NCBI GenBank assembly: GCA_900404475.1
Contig: OUQQ01000001.1
Span: 62,001 to 126,000 of the forward strand
Reading direction: 5' to 3'
From: Spongospora subterranea
Taxonomy: Eukaryota > Endomyxa > Phytomyxea > Plasmodiophorida > Plasmodiophoridae
DNA: 64,000 nucleotides
Of this stretch, positions 22,301-32,479 are shown in pieces. The first letter of the stretch is position 1. Each line of letters opens with the position of its first letter. A program made the translations under genes and the position numbers. Below the pieces are notes generated by a model. It saw only the letters and a program-made list of their open reading frames with translations, made no database searches and was not told the DNA's origin.

Positions 22301-22760
22301 ACAACGCTTTTCAACGGGAAGAAACCGGGACGCTGATTACTATTCTGAATTTTTCCAAAGCCCCAGCCATCCGGCCCCTGGTGGTCAACTTGAACCACAT
22401 CGCCAATGTTAAGAACTAGTTCGTTCTTCCGGTTGGGCTTGTATGAAAACCCGACGTCAGCAAGCTGAGACATCGGGTTCACTTTCGGTGTGCTATGAGC
22501 CCAATACAATATTGAACTGCCAATCAACAAAAGCCCATGTTCGAGAAACCTCTCGACGTCGCAATGAATGGTAAAGATCCAGAACACTGCGTATAAAATA
22601 TGTATATTGGTATTATTAAGGGGAGCATCTGGAGTTGTTCTGGATTTAGGTACAGTGACTAAGAGAAGGACCGCCGCACGATAGGCTCAGGATTATGTAT
22701 AAAATGGCCTGTCCACAGCAATAATATTTACGACCGCTCTGATTTTTGATGTCATGATTC
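19304..22760 (-). CDS. NADPH oxidase (NOX) with N-terminal SH3 domain and extra membrane spans
   Basis: The stop is at 19304. The oxidase half is canonical. Heme-binding spans read [20 protein letters not shown] (about 21080) and [20 protein letters not shown] (about 20800). FAD binding is HPFTISSA (about 20480), NADPH binding GAGIGITP (about 20090), and the C-terminus IGVAYCGNP...FRLHKV. Splicing restores one open frame upstream. An SH3 domain ([36 protein letters not shown]; about 22290-22450) joins in frame, through the intron ending ...TTTTACAG, to three membrane segments (22160-21660) and then to the first NOX helix [19 protein letters not shown]. Two more hydrophobic stretches precede the SH3. 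The first exon is unresolved, so the upper coordinate is approximate. It would produce superoxide across a membrane, with the SH3 suggesting built-in regulation. Confidence 0.82.
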
Positions 22761-23230
22761 ACTCTTACCAGCACGACCACGATCATTAATGAAATAGTTT
22801 TAACGTTTTTACACCACATCGAACTATATAACCTCGGTTAAGGAACAGGTACATCAATGGCTTTCACAAACTGACCGCTTTAACTTTGTAGCGCGCTTTC
22901 GGAATTGCAGAGCGCTGGCGTCCAACTGCTCCGATTTATCCACAAGTAGCTCTGAACACATCATTATCAGTCCAAACTGCAATGAACTGACCATTGTTAA
23001 CAAACCAATCCGATCGCCTCTTTCCAAAACTCTATCGATATTCTCTACCTATATTGGCATCTTAATCATGTGAGATTTCTAAGCTGGAGCTTCGACCGAC
23101 CATGACATTCCGAGCGAGTGACAATTCATGTTGAACAGCTGCTATCTTCGAATTGTTTACTCTGGCCTTGTTGAAAAACTTCATTCTGGCCTGTAGAACA
23201 TTGGAGAATTCGCTGTTGAGTGAATAAGCG
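22761..23230. other. Intergenic; possible 5' end of NOX gene
   Basis: No gene was recognised. The first exon of the minus-strand NOX gene may start at ATGATCGTGGTCGTG (near 22785), followed by a GTAAGA donor, but the joining phase is not settled. Confidence 0.35.
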
Positions 23231-23789
23231 ATGGCGGTGGAAGCCGATGCCCCGTAAGTTGCTAAGTGAAGGAAGGAAACTTAATGGATGAACAATTCAG
23301 AGACCCCATAATACAGCTTACTCGAAAAACGTACTCGGATATCATCGAGGAATTCAAACGGGGCAAAGTTTCCGAACGCTTGGTCACCCATACATAAATA
23401 CGTAATATTTTTAGATATAAAATAATGGAACAGATACCTATATAGTGACTGGTATTAATTTGAGAATGAACATGCACAATGTGCAGAATCTACCCGTCAA
23501 GTTCATAAGTTGCTCTTTCTTGACTGAGATCGATTCTGGACAGCAGGACGCGAGTAACCTGCGAGAAATTCCCAGATATCCCGGGCATAATATATTCTGC
23601 CAGAACGTCAGTCCCTCGAGCGACCAAAGCATAGAGCAGCGAATCGGTAGACGGATTCATAATACAGACAATAGTAAAATGCGGTCAATAAACGGAGTTG
23701 AGAGGTTACTGAAGGTGGAGGAGGCCGCACGCACCGCCGACCTGATTGCAAGTCACTTTCCCCTCTCATTTCAGGTTATGCCGTGACTG
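23231..23789 (+). CDS. Unidentified multi-exon protein
   Basis: ATG 23231 begins MAVEADAP, then a clear GTAAGT intron ending TTCAG. The next exon reads IIQLTRKTYSDIIEEF and KVSERLVTHT. A third exon carries VTGINLRMNMHNVQNLPV, QSIEQRIGRRIHNTDNSKM and NGVERLLKVEEAA before a stop at about 23789. The splice between exons 2 and 3 was not solved: the obvious frames meet TAA. The third exon looks coding in composition. I recognise no domain. Confidence 0.45.
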
Positions 23790-24070
23790 CACGACCACTC
23801 ACTCCGGCACACACCAAATTCGTTACAGGCCGCACCTTTCACTGACTACACCACTGTAGGTAGGTGGTAGGCATGCAGCCCGATTGACAGTCGGCAACAC
23901 CCTCGCCATCTTCGGTCGATTTCATGGAATAATATTCCCTCAAAGTTTGGTTGATAAATGTATTGGCGCATACATCACCCATGGTAAATCGTTGCCTACT
24001 CGCAATTGTTTTTCAAGCCTTACGGTAGGGTGCCGGACTCGAGAAAATTTAATTTGATACTAGTTTTAGA

Positions 24071-24585
24071 TCACTCGATATGCTTTTCAGTAACGACTTC
24101 GTTTGATGACATACTGATCAAACATACGCCCAATATAATAAAAGCAACGCCGAACATCCAAAGCATGGATACTTGTTCATTGAAAAGAACATGCCCATAT
24201 ACTCCAGAAAGAAGAAACTGGATAGACGAAATGACCGCGATAGCAGATGTGGAACCCCTATATGTGGATTGAGATGATGGGAGTCGAATGAAAAAAATGT
24301 AGACAAACATTATGTTCATGCTTTTCACCATGTATGATATACCAACTGCATTCATTATGACCATGGCCGCGATTAGCAATAATGAATAGGTGATCGCTGT
24401 GATCTTCAAGTAAGTTAGCCAGGATGATGGCAATTGGCGCGACATTAAACCTTCAAGCAGTCTGAAGAATGATTGCATATGAATTCAGCGGCAAACTTCG
24501 AACATCCCTCACAGCTAAAGGCAACTTTTCCTATCGTGGAACCTAATGATGAGAATAACGCCGATGTGGCGCACGTTGATGCCAT
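24071..24585 (-). CDS. TMEM42: TMEM42-like EamA-type small membrane protein
   Basis: The start ATG at 24585 reads MASTCATSALFSSLGSTIGK, matching the TMEM42 pattern in which a small-residue helix is followed by KLAF/KVAF. Two introns of about 45-57 bases (GTTTAATG...CTTGAAG and GTTTGTCT...ATATAG) restore a protein of about 138 residues with four or five helices. LIAAMVIMNAVGISYMVKSM, AIAVISSIQFLLSGVYGHVL and LWMFGVAFIILGVCLI match human TMEM42 order and spacing. The family is half a drug/metabolite transporter (EamA) and presumably acts as a dimer. Its substrate is unknown. Confidence 0.8.
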
Positions 24586-24767
24586 TTAATTTCAACTCCG
24601 TCCCTGGGATTGTACATTAGGTAGTGAATCGGACTGCCGGCCACTTTCAACCAGATGGACGCGAAACCGGAGGTGATGCAATGTGACAAAATCAATGCAG
24701 TATCCTACAGTGATTTCTAACGAGTTTTGTAGAAAAAATCAGTAGGTGATTGCACCTGGTTTATGTG

Positions 24768-24777
24768 NNNNNNNNNN
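24768..24777. other. Assembly gap (10 N)
   Basis: Ten Ns in intergenic sequence. The true gap length is unknown. Confidence 0.99.
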
Positions 24778-24840
24778 ATGTGTAGGTGCTTTGGTGTGAT
24801 TTTTCATGGTCAAACGTTTTCTGTCATTCAACATCAATTT

Positions 24841-24960
24841 ATTAATATATTAAAAGCTTTTAAAGTCTTTTTTTTTAAAAGTTAAGTCTTTAAATTTTTA
24901 AAGCTTTTAAAGTCTTTTTTTAAAAGCTTAAGTCTTTAAATATATTGAAAATATATTAAC
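24841..24960. repeat. AT-rich duplicated segment with inverted character
   Basis: Two imperfect copies of a block of about 43 bp (AAAGCTTTTAAAGTCTTTTT ... TTAAGTCTTTAAAT) lie at about 24852-24897 and 24901-24942. AAAGCTTTT/AAAAGCTT elements within them are self-complementary, and TATATT tracts bound the block. Confidence 0.75.
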
Positions 24961-25344
24961 CGTTCCCTCTGAACTTTTTCGCTTATCAATTGCGGATTTT
25001 ATTATACTCCATTTCCTCGCATCATCGGTAATCTCACTTTCAAAAAGGCGCTATATCAATTTGGGTACAGAAGCTGTGGTCTATGGTTCGGTTACACGCA
25101 CAATGAATTGAGAAAATCATTACAGAGCATTGGTTATCACTGCTGTTTCCAATAATTCAACAAAATGGCGTCCAAAACGATCGCGAATGAACCGCTTGAG
25201 TAAATGATAAGTTGAGTTAAGTTGGCGACTGAAGTCGAGGCAGCTGGAGCAGCCCCTCACCAGTTGCGGATAAGGCTGCAACGGGGGTGACCGCAACATT
25301 GGGCTACTCTGACACCCATTGACTGTATCGTCAGATTTATCGTC

Positions 25345-26550
25345 ATGATAAAGTCCATGGCGTTGAACCACGTATATCAAATCAGGTGTATTACTACGAG
25401 AGCGACCGTAGCTCATCGTGCTCTACAAAAACATCAAGATGCTTCAATGCAAGATTATATGATTAGGAAGAAGTTCACGTCTAGTTTGAAACATGCGACT
25501 AGTGTTTCGCAGCTGGCGTCGATAGTCAAGTTGCAGATCGAGAATCCTGAGAAATCGTCTGATCTTTTAACTCCAAGAAATGTATCGTTGATTGGTTATA
25601 AAGTCGGTCAACTCCATGAACAAGGGTGCACGAACGACAATGCTGAGTTCAAGCCAGTCATACTCAACTTGATAGACAAGTATGTTTTATCAGATTTACA
25701 AACTTTTTTATCAACTTCACAAATAATTAGCACCAAAATCACGTTCATAGCAATCACTTATCATCTTTTTTGACTTTAGAAATCTGCAACATTTTTCGAC
25801 GACATCGTCGAGCTCGTTGTTGAAATCTCTGGCAAAATGGAAATGGGACGTACCGAGGGACCTCCCACTAAAAATTAGCAAGACGCTGTTTTCCGTCCCT
25901 CGACACAATAAATTATCTTTATCACGAGCGATATCGGGAATGGCTGAAATTGGAGTCGCAGACCCATCTGTATGGAAAACCGCCATTTCGGCTGCTGAAA
26001 TGTAAGGATCGTGGATCACGCTCATATCTTATAGAAGTTGAAACATTTTGGTTCATAGGCAGCTCCCCTATATGGATGGATTCTCCCTTGCTGAGTGTTT
26101 ATCTGGAATATCACGTTCAGGTCTTGGTGATGCCTCGTTTTTCGATAAAGTTGTTGCTTTCATAGAGCCCCGCACTCTTAGCTTCGATCCAATCAGCACT
26201 TCTCGCATTGCATTTTCGCTGGCTTGCGTCCGAGATCATATCCCTCAACTAGCCTCCACGTTCGATAAACTGTCTCTTCAGGTATGCAATTTTTCTCGAA
26301 TGGGATATCTGTTGATAGACCCCATCAGATCTTACGGCAACTGCCGATGTATTGCCCAGTATGCTTGCAACTGGTCGTAAAATCGTTTGCTCAAGTTTCG
26401 CCTGCTAATGTCAAGCTCTTTGACGCGATTGGGGACAGCATATCTGCTCGCCAGAAAGATTTTCCTGTAGAGACACTGAAGCTGATTCAGACAGCCTATA
26501 AGTCGGCTGGACTTAGACACAACGCCTTAGAATCTATCCAAATATCGTAA
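25345..26550 (+). CDS. Heptatricopeptide-like helical repeat protein, probably organellar RNA-binding
   Basis: Start ATG 25345 gives a basic, Arg/His-rich leader (IRCITTRATVAHRALQK) consistent with mitochondrial import. After intron 1 (GTATGTTT...CTTTAG, about 25680-25779) come helical repeats with a recurring small-residue grammar: SLLKSLAKWKWD, LSRAISGMAEIGVAD, LAECLSGISRSGLGD, RIAFSLACVRDH and VETLKLIQTAYKSAG. This F/L-x-x-x-L-x-A-x-x-x-x-G pattern is characteristic of HPR/FASTK-like alpha-solenoids of apicomplexan, algal and other protist organelles. I saw no RAP or nuclease domain. The gene ends at TAA 26548-26550, convergent with the next gene. The target RNA is unknown, and the family call rests on the pattern. 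Confidence 0.55.
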
Positions 26551-26614
26551 TACATTATTGGTGACAAAATTTTAATACCTTGAGGCGCGTCTATTTTTTG
26601 GCCAATTTGTCGCT

Positions 26615-27289
26615 TTATTGGTTTGCTCCTGTGCATCGCCTGCCAAGGAGTATATTTGAGGTCATTGAATGCAATGAAATGTTTTCAGTAACGCTCCGAG
26701 TGCGCGATCGAGTATGGAGTGTGGATCGTGCACAGGTATTGACCGACATCGCAGAATATGGACGGAATGTCGTTTTCGTCTCAGGATGTGTACGTGGCTT
26801 CGGTTCTCTACGTCTCGCTGAAGATTCCATGGAAAGGTTGGGCACTGGTTCTAGACATGGTAACGTAAACACTGACGTGCATTGCCGTATCCTTTGCGCC
26901 ATGAGTGGATTTCCCTTAACTGCCACCATCCGACGTATAGCAATCCCCGTGTATCCCATTGTGAATTCGGTCAATCCTGGTCGTAATGAATCGGCGTTGA
27001 GTCGTAGATGCTGTTTTGTCTGTGTGTGGTGTTCATCTCTCGTGGTTAAATCTGGCCTTATTCTTGTTCCTTGAATTGTCTGATTACACATATCACAGCG
27101 CTCATCGAAAGGCGGTTTATCTTTTGTTTCCTATATTCTCAATTCACTGATCGATTTCGAAATGGCTGGCAGCACCGATATTACAATGCGGTATGATCTT
27201 TGTGAAGTTCTTATCTGAGCATGACCCTTGACGTCCGGCTTGGTTTGACGAGTGGCCGTGCTGTGCATGGTAGCAGCAAGGCAACTCAT
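26615..27289 (-). CDS. Unidentified two-exon protein
   Basis: ATG 27289 starts MSCLAATMHSTATRQTKPDV. A 49-base intron (27133-27181, GTAATA...ATATAG) joins TSQRSYRI to ETKDKPPFDERCDMCNQTI in frame, and the stop TAA is at 26615. The clean splice, and coding on both sides of it, favour this strand over an overlapping plus-strand frame at 26580-27074. The product is about 208 residues and basic, with a single CxxC and a central stretch LRPGLTEFTMGYTG. It looks disordered and tail-like. Some axonemal inner-junction proteins have this feel, but I cannot name a family. Confidence 0.55.
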
Positions 27290-27568
27290 TGGCAACAGTT
27301 AAGAAAATTGTTTGCAACCAGAATACCTATTGCTCTTGTAGAGGTACGGATCAAGTCCACAAATTTCAATGGGTTCAATACTCTACGGTAGAGTAGCTCT
27401 GTTCTTGATTATGGGCAGACGATAGGATTCAGTGTGATGCGACATGCATTTGTTTCATGGCAAGACCTTCACGTTATTACAGGCGAATGCTGCGAACGAT
27501 GACAGCTACAAAAACAATGTGCGCTAACAATTTGGTTTATTGATCAATAAGAGTTAACACGCAGAGGT
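27290..27568. other. Intergenic; nothing recognised
   Basis: Short shared spacer between a minus-strand start (27289) and the stop of the DD3-3-like gene. No gene or repeat was seen. Confidence 0.4.
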
Positions 27569-30098
27569 TCACACAATGTTCACAGCATTTCCTGACGCTT
27601 GGTTCTGTTGGGTAGTCTCGGGAACGTCTTGGTACTTGTCCTGGAACGCACGGTGTCCCAGGAATATTGCATTGATTGCCCTTCCCACAGGACTTTTTGG
27701 GCGACGACGAGCAAAGCAGCAAACGCCCATTGTGGCGACCGCAATGGTTGCAACAACAGCGCCAGCAAGATAGACGCCAACACTGAGAGCGTCTTTTACG
27801 AGCAGATGCAGTTTCTGTTGACGGTTAGAGAAATTATTGTTTCTGGTGGCCATGGCAAGATAAGATCCAGCAGAGAAAGATACTAGTTCGGGATGGCGAT
27901 ACACGTTAGGTGCAGCATTTAGCTTAGCGCAATTGTCGAATTTCTCACGATTGTCATTGTTGTCTTCGATAAGGTTCGCGCACGATGATAGAGTCTGGTT
28001 GGCGTAAGCCAAGAGCTTGGCATCTTTTTGACTAAACATTCGTATTCGAGATCCGGTTTGCGGAATGAGATGCGAATAATCGGGATTAGATGGATCTAAG
28101 TTGGAAGAGCGCACTTCAACTATATTGTGCCGATCAGTTTGATCAGCGCCTTCACCTGGTTCATGTTACTTAATAAGATTGCGATTTCAATTGCAACTTG
28201 TAAACATTTTACCATCTTGGTTTGCTTGGTTAAAATCAGATCCGACCCATTGAATATCGACACAATCACGGCTCGTTAACTGAAGGAAACTGGGAACAAA
28301 GTCGTACTCAGTTGCAGCTGAAAATATAAACTCTGTTAGACCGCTGTAGGGCGCCAACACTATTTGGCGACGTCTTACGATAGGTCTGTACTATGTTTCC
28401 GCGTTTCCCGCGAACGTTGAGATTGACAACGTCGCCAGCGCAATCAGCTTCTTCCTCTCGAACTTCAAATACGAATGAACGATCTTGAAAAGTGCGACCA
28501 ACTTGAGCGGTGTTCAACGCAAGTGCTAAATACACCTATAATTGGAGATTGTGAGGAATAACGTCGATTCTGGGCAAAAAAGGCGAAACTCCTGACATGA
28601 TTCATTCCATCCTTTTCAGTGGCCGAGTCCCATAACTTCACGTAAGGGTTATTGTATAAGGCAACTGGGCCATCCAAATTCAGATCATTACTGCAATGAG
28701 CACCCCCATTAACGCCTGTCAGTCCGGCCTTGCAATCCAATGACGAGGTTGTCATTTTGCTGTTCATCGCTTCACCATGTGACTCATACGTTGTTGCCGA
28801 AATGTTATAGCGAAACCGGAGAACAACCTGGGCATCATGTCGATTACTATCATCACTGCAAAACAACAACGGAGATGCTGACGCGTTGGCCCCGAAGCGA
28901 TGGAGGAATAGTCCAGGTATAACTGGAAGTACCAGGTTGATTCTGATCGTCAAAAGATTGGCTCCCTGAGTTGCCAAGATGGTTGTCCCTCGTCGTTTCG
29001 TGTTCCACACAACGAGGGGCTGTAAGACCCCAGGAGGGTACCTGAACCCATGTGCCTTGCAACTTCTGGCAAGCGACTTCAGTAATGGGGGCTAACGCAG
29101 TGGCTGTTGGTGGCAATTGACAATAGTATCGTTCTTTGATATTCTGACTCGCTTTCTGAGCGGTGGCGCACCACGATAGATTCGAGGTCATAATGGCCAC
29201 GTCTTTCCACTCGCTATGGCGCCAATAAGGGTAATAATCTAAGAAATTTTCATTTCTATAATGCCCACATAAAACTGAGAATAGTAATACCTCGTTCTTC
29301 AGCGCATTCAAGCCCATTTCGGTTCCCGTTCTGGTTCTGTCTTGTGAATCGTGCATTGGTTCCACCTAGAGCCCGATCTGCATGATACAACCCTTGATTC
29401 CTCTCTGTCATTGTGCATCGCTTGTAGCTCTCGCATGATTCATGGTATCCGAATTCCAGTCCTCGATGAGGTCCAACAGCGCCTCCATTGCAGAATGTGT
29501 TGAAGTTTTTCGCCCGTACATCAGAGTCTACAGCAGTTCCGAAATCTGGATCGTCTGCAGCAAACTGTTCATTTGACGCTCCCGGGAACGATGGCGGTAG
29601 CGGGAAGGTTCTCGTGCCGCGCGCGTTCTGTTTTGGATCGACGAACGTGGCTGCATTGTAGCCAGGAGCCCGTTCGGTCAGAGGACCAGTCGGATACCCG
29701 TCTCGAATCACATTATCAGCTGCTGGGCTGGACATGTACTGGATGATGAAATCGCATTGGGTATTGGAGTTGGGACCGCATCCGTGCTGAACGGTCCATT
29801 CAAGTCTGAGCTGCGATCCACTATAGAATATCAGAGGATCAGGGCGCCCTTGGAACTTCGGGTCCCCGGCCCAGGAATACCCACCGGCAGCATTGTTTTG
29901 AGAGTCGAACATGAGATTGTTATTGTCGCGATTATCGGCAGGTTCTCGATTACGGTTATTGCTTCCTCGAGGATTGTGCTTTTCATTCTAGTCAGCGCAA
30001 AGTCATGACTGAGTCGTTTTGCGACATACCATGTAGATATCAGCATGAGCGCAAAACAGCAGATGTGAGAATATGAGGTTAACCCAGGGGCGCGACAT
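27569..30098 (-). CDS. DD3-3-like secreted/type I membrane glycoprotein
   Basis: Start ATG 30098 gives a signal peptide (VNLIFSHLLFCAHA, then DIYM). A 42-base intron (GTATGTCG...GACTAG) joins to NEKHNPRGSNNRNRE and FDSQNNAAGGYSW, the conserved opening of the Dictyostelium protein DD3-3 family. Further family hallmarks are LRLEWTVQHGCG, CDFIIQYM, TRQNQNGNR and ECAEER, with YYPYW and WKDVAIMTSN downstream. The C-terminus has one membrane span (GVYLAGAVVATIAVATMGV) and a basic tail (CCFARRRPKSP). DD3-3 is a developmentally expressed surface or secreted protein of unknown biochemical function; homologues occur in oomycetes, fungi and animals. Many Cys residues suggest disulfides. Stop at 27569. 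Confidence 0.85.
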
Positions 30099-30719
30099 CA
30101 TAATAAAATATGCTTGATGACTGAATGAACTAAATGAATGAATGAGCACATTAAGAAGATCGGTTGACATGCACACGCTATTACAGCTGGCTTGGGCACG
30201 GGGTCTTAAAAAAAGATCCAAGTTCACACTCCGAATATCCTGAAAAATCTAACGTGCCAAACAGACACAGATATCTTGAAATCACTTGTATATGTCCAAA
30301 AGCAGACGCAATCATTAAGCGTGCATCTCAATGATAAAGCAGATATTTGAAAAAGCGATTTGAAAGAAGCGAAATGTTAATTGACAGATGCTAGTTTGAA
30401 TGTCATATAAAAAAGTCATGCTGCATTAAAAAAAAGCTTTCTCGCGTACACGCTTGGTTGTTATGGCTACAATGTACCAACTAGGAACAATGGGAAATTG
30501 GACTGGAATCGATACTTTAGGATGAGCTGAGCCGCCTACTACGCTATAATAACATGTAGGAGTGTCCAATATTTTGTCCATATGATACGGGTATTTCAGC
30601 AGACTCTAAGAAAGTAAAAGTAAGGGAGGTTTCTCGCTAAAGTCGCTGAAACCTTATAAACAGGCTTTCACGCTGATTCCAAACGGAGGTGAGGATGACC
30701 CAGGGTATTCGGCCGGTGC
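30099..30719. other. Intergenic; nothing recognised
   Basis: This is the region upstream of two divergent genes. It has AT-rich runs (ATTAAAAAAAAGC near 30425) and no convincing ORF, RNA or repeat. It probably holds both promoters. Confidence 0.4.
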
Positions 30720-31545
30720 ATGTCTTCAGTCCAATTACAGAATCTATCCTTGAATTCAAATAAAGATCTACATAGTCAACAACCTCGCCAGGACGTTTTC
30801 CATTATGTATTTGATAAATTAGGGAATTTCGAATTTAAAAAACAGACTCGTTACCAATGGGGGGTCCTAGGAGTGGACTCCACTGCATTCTTATCATTCA
30901 TCAGTCATCTGCATTCCGAATAAACGTCACATGAGTTCATGACTCATGAGTCATGACTCTGTTCAGTGCTGCAGCTGCTGCACCACGGGCCACGGCGATA
31001 CATAGATATATACCCTTTTGAGGTTTTGGTTAATCATATTTCACCCTGGGCTGATGACCACGCTTCAACGGTCAGTCGCAATGAGGTTGACCTTATTAAA
31101 CAGGGCGGTGAAATATCGATCCATGTTCACTGGTTCGACGATCGATGCAGAATCGGTTGTAGTAAAGACTGGTCTATCGTGCCGTCAAAAACGGGAGGAA
31201 AGGTATCAAAGGCCTGAGAGTACAACGAATGCCCTTCTAAAGGTACTTGATGAGCAAACACATTTACCTTCAGTTGCTGAGAATGTATCATAGGTTGTCA
31301 ACGACAATGCCCCTGTAACACTTCAAAGGCTTATGCAGGCAGTGCACGCAGTCCAAAAACAAGATGAACTAACACCATTGTCACGAGTAACAAGTGGGAA
31401 AAAACTGAAAATGTATCTTGGAACCCTCAAGAAAAGAAAACAAGTTTATTCACTACCAGCAGCTGCCAACTCCGTCGACAAGCACTTCGTTTTTCACACA
31501 GGCATGGGATACCGCACAAATAAGCCAGAACCTACAAAAGCGTAA
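30720..31545 (+). CDS. Unidentified multi-exon protein
   Basis: ATG 30720 gives MSSVQLQNLSLNSNKDLHSQ and DVFHYVFDKLGNFEFKKQ before the frame closes. Coding resumes at about 31018 and runs to a 51-base intron (GTACTTGA...TATCATAG, about 31242-31292) that joins STTNALLK to VVNDNAPVTLQRLM in frame. The end reads SGKKLKMYLGTLKKRKQV, FVFHTGMGY and a stop at 31545. The exon joint between 30900 and 31018 was not solved; a 20-bp palindrome lies in that interval. The KKLKMYLGTLKKRKQV part could be a small winged-helix-like basic segment. No family recognised. Confidence 0.45.
30937..30956. promoter_or_regulatory. 20-bp perfect palindrome with two overlapping AP-1/Gcn4-like sites
   Basis: The core TGACTCATGAGTCA is self-complementary and holds TGACTCA and TGAGTCA back to back. 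The palindrome extends to 20 bp. It lies inside or between exons of an unidentified gene, so a regulatory role is only a possibility. Confidence 0.4.
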
Positions 31546-31759
31546 CATGGTCGTTTTTGTGACGAATAAAGTGATTTATATGCAATGTTCTCGTTATTAA
31601 TAGTAACAGACTTGGAAAAGATGTGAACCGTGTCATTTTTAGGTGTTAATCTCAAATACAAGAACAAGGATAATAATCAATTCGAGTTCTTACAACAACC
31701 GTTTTTTACTTGTTCGCCCATTTTGGTTTGGGAGGAAGTTTTTGTTGATAAAACCAGTT

Positions 31760-31816
31760 GAATGGGATTCGAACCCTCTGTAGGATAGGCCCAGGAGGCA
31801 AGGCACCCTACCATTC
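31760..31816 (-). other. tRNA-like hairpin with B-box, not a convincing tRNA
   Basis: On the minus strand, GGTTCGAATCCC matches the RNA polymerase III B-box, and TGGAATGGTAGG upstream resembles an A-box. GAATGG (5') and CCATTC (3') pair perfectly, closing a 57-base unit. A normal 7-bp acceptor stem and anticodon arm cannot be drawn. It may be a tRNA remnant or SINE-like head. Confidence 0.35.
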
Positions 31817-31979
31817 CAGTATCCCCGGAGCAAAACCGTGGTCTGTTGTATGTACATACATTGCAGTGTATCAAATGTACAGTGGAGCACAGACTTCAGC
31901 AACTCAAGTCTCAACCTGCTTCATTCGACTTACCAATTTGCACACGATATTCTTCGGCAATTTGAAAATGATTAAAGTG

Positions 31980-32413
31980 ATGCGTCGTCCCATGAGGTCT
32001 TTGCAGTCCCGTTGCTTTTCGCCTGCAGCAGTTGGAGTATCCAGTCGAGGTATGCTGAATTTGAATCATGCTCTGGCACATGCTCTAACCAATTGGTAGT
32101 ATCATATCATTCGGCTCATGCATTGCATGCCTCCAGTGGTGTTCTTGCCGTTTTAGTTCCTGTGGCTGTTGCTGTTAGCCCATCCTTTTTGAGTCTTCCT
32201 GTAGATTTGGCTCTCGCATTTACACTTCCTGTTCATTCCGCTGTCGCGGTCAAATGCGTCATTGAAGACTACTTGCCGCGACCAGTTCAGAAAATTTCCA
32301 CAGCGTTATGGTTTGCATTATGTGGCGTTTCTGTTGCAGGACTTGTAAAAATGTCGGTTTCCGGGCCTGGAATTACAGAGACCGTAAAAGAGCTTTGGCG
32401 TGACCTCAAATAA
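31980..32413 (+). CDS. SDHD: Succinate dehydrogenase membrane anchor subunit (CybS)
   Basis: Exons 31980-32049 and 32100-32413 (intron GTATGC...TGGTAG, 50 bases) give about 127 residues. A basic mitochondrial presequence (MRRPMRSLQSRCFSPAAV) is followed by SYHSAHALHASSGVLAVLVP, the CybS opening. The second membrane span carries LPVHSAVAVKCVIEDYLP, where the His is the heme b ligand position and the D-Y pair lines the ubiquinone site in the family. A third span is TALWFALCGVSVAGLVK. The protein anchors complex II in the inner mitochondrial membrane and passes electrons to quinone. The length is typical for processed CybS. Confidence 0.9.
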
Positions 32414-32479
32414 ACCAGAGTTCTAGTTGAGCACGATAATTTTCACAGAAAAATGAACGAAACTGACTGATACAATGGT

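Larger units (their letters stand above)
24586..25344. other. Intergenic region with assembly gap and AT-rich duplication
   Basis: No gene was recognised. Ten Ns lie at 24768-24777, flanked by similar TATGTG/ATGTGTAGG sequence, so the gap may hide a short repeat. AT-rich duplicated sequence follows at 24841-24960. Confidence 0.6.

Noticed and set aside
26580..27074. 164-codon plus-strand ORF
   Set aside because: The minus strand has an ATG, a canonical 49-base intron and a continuing frame. The plus ORF has no such support and overlaps it completely.
31760..31832. A standard tRNA gene on the minus strand
   Set aside because: A- and B-box-like sequences exist, but no 7-bp acceptor stem or anticodon arm can be formed.
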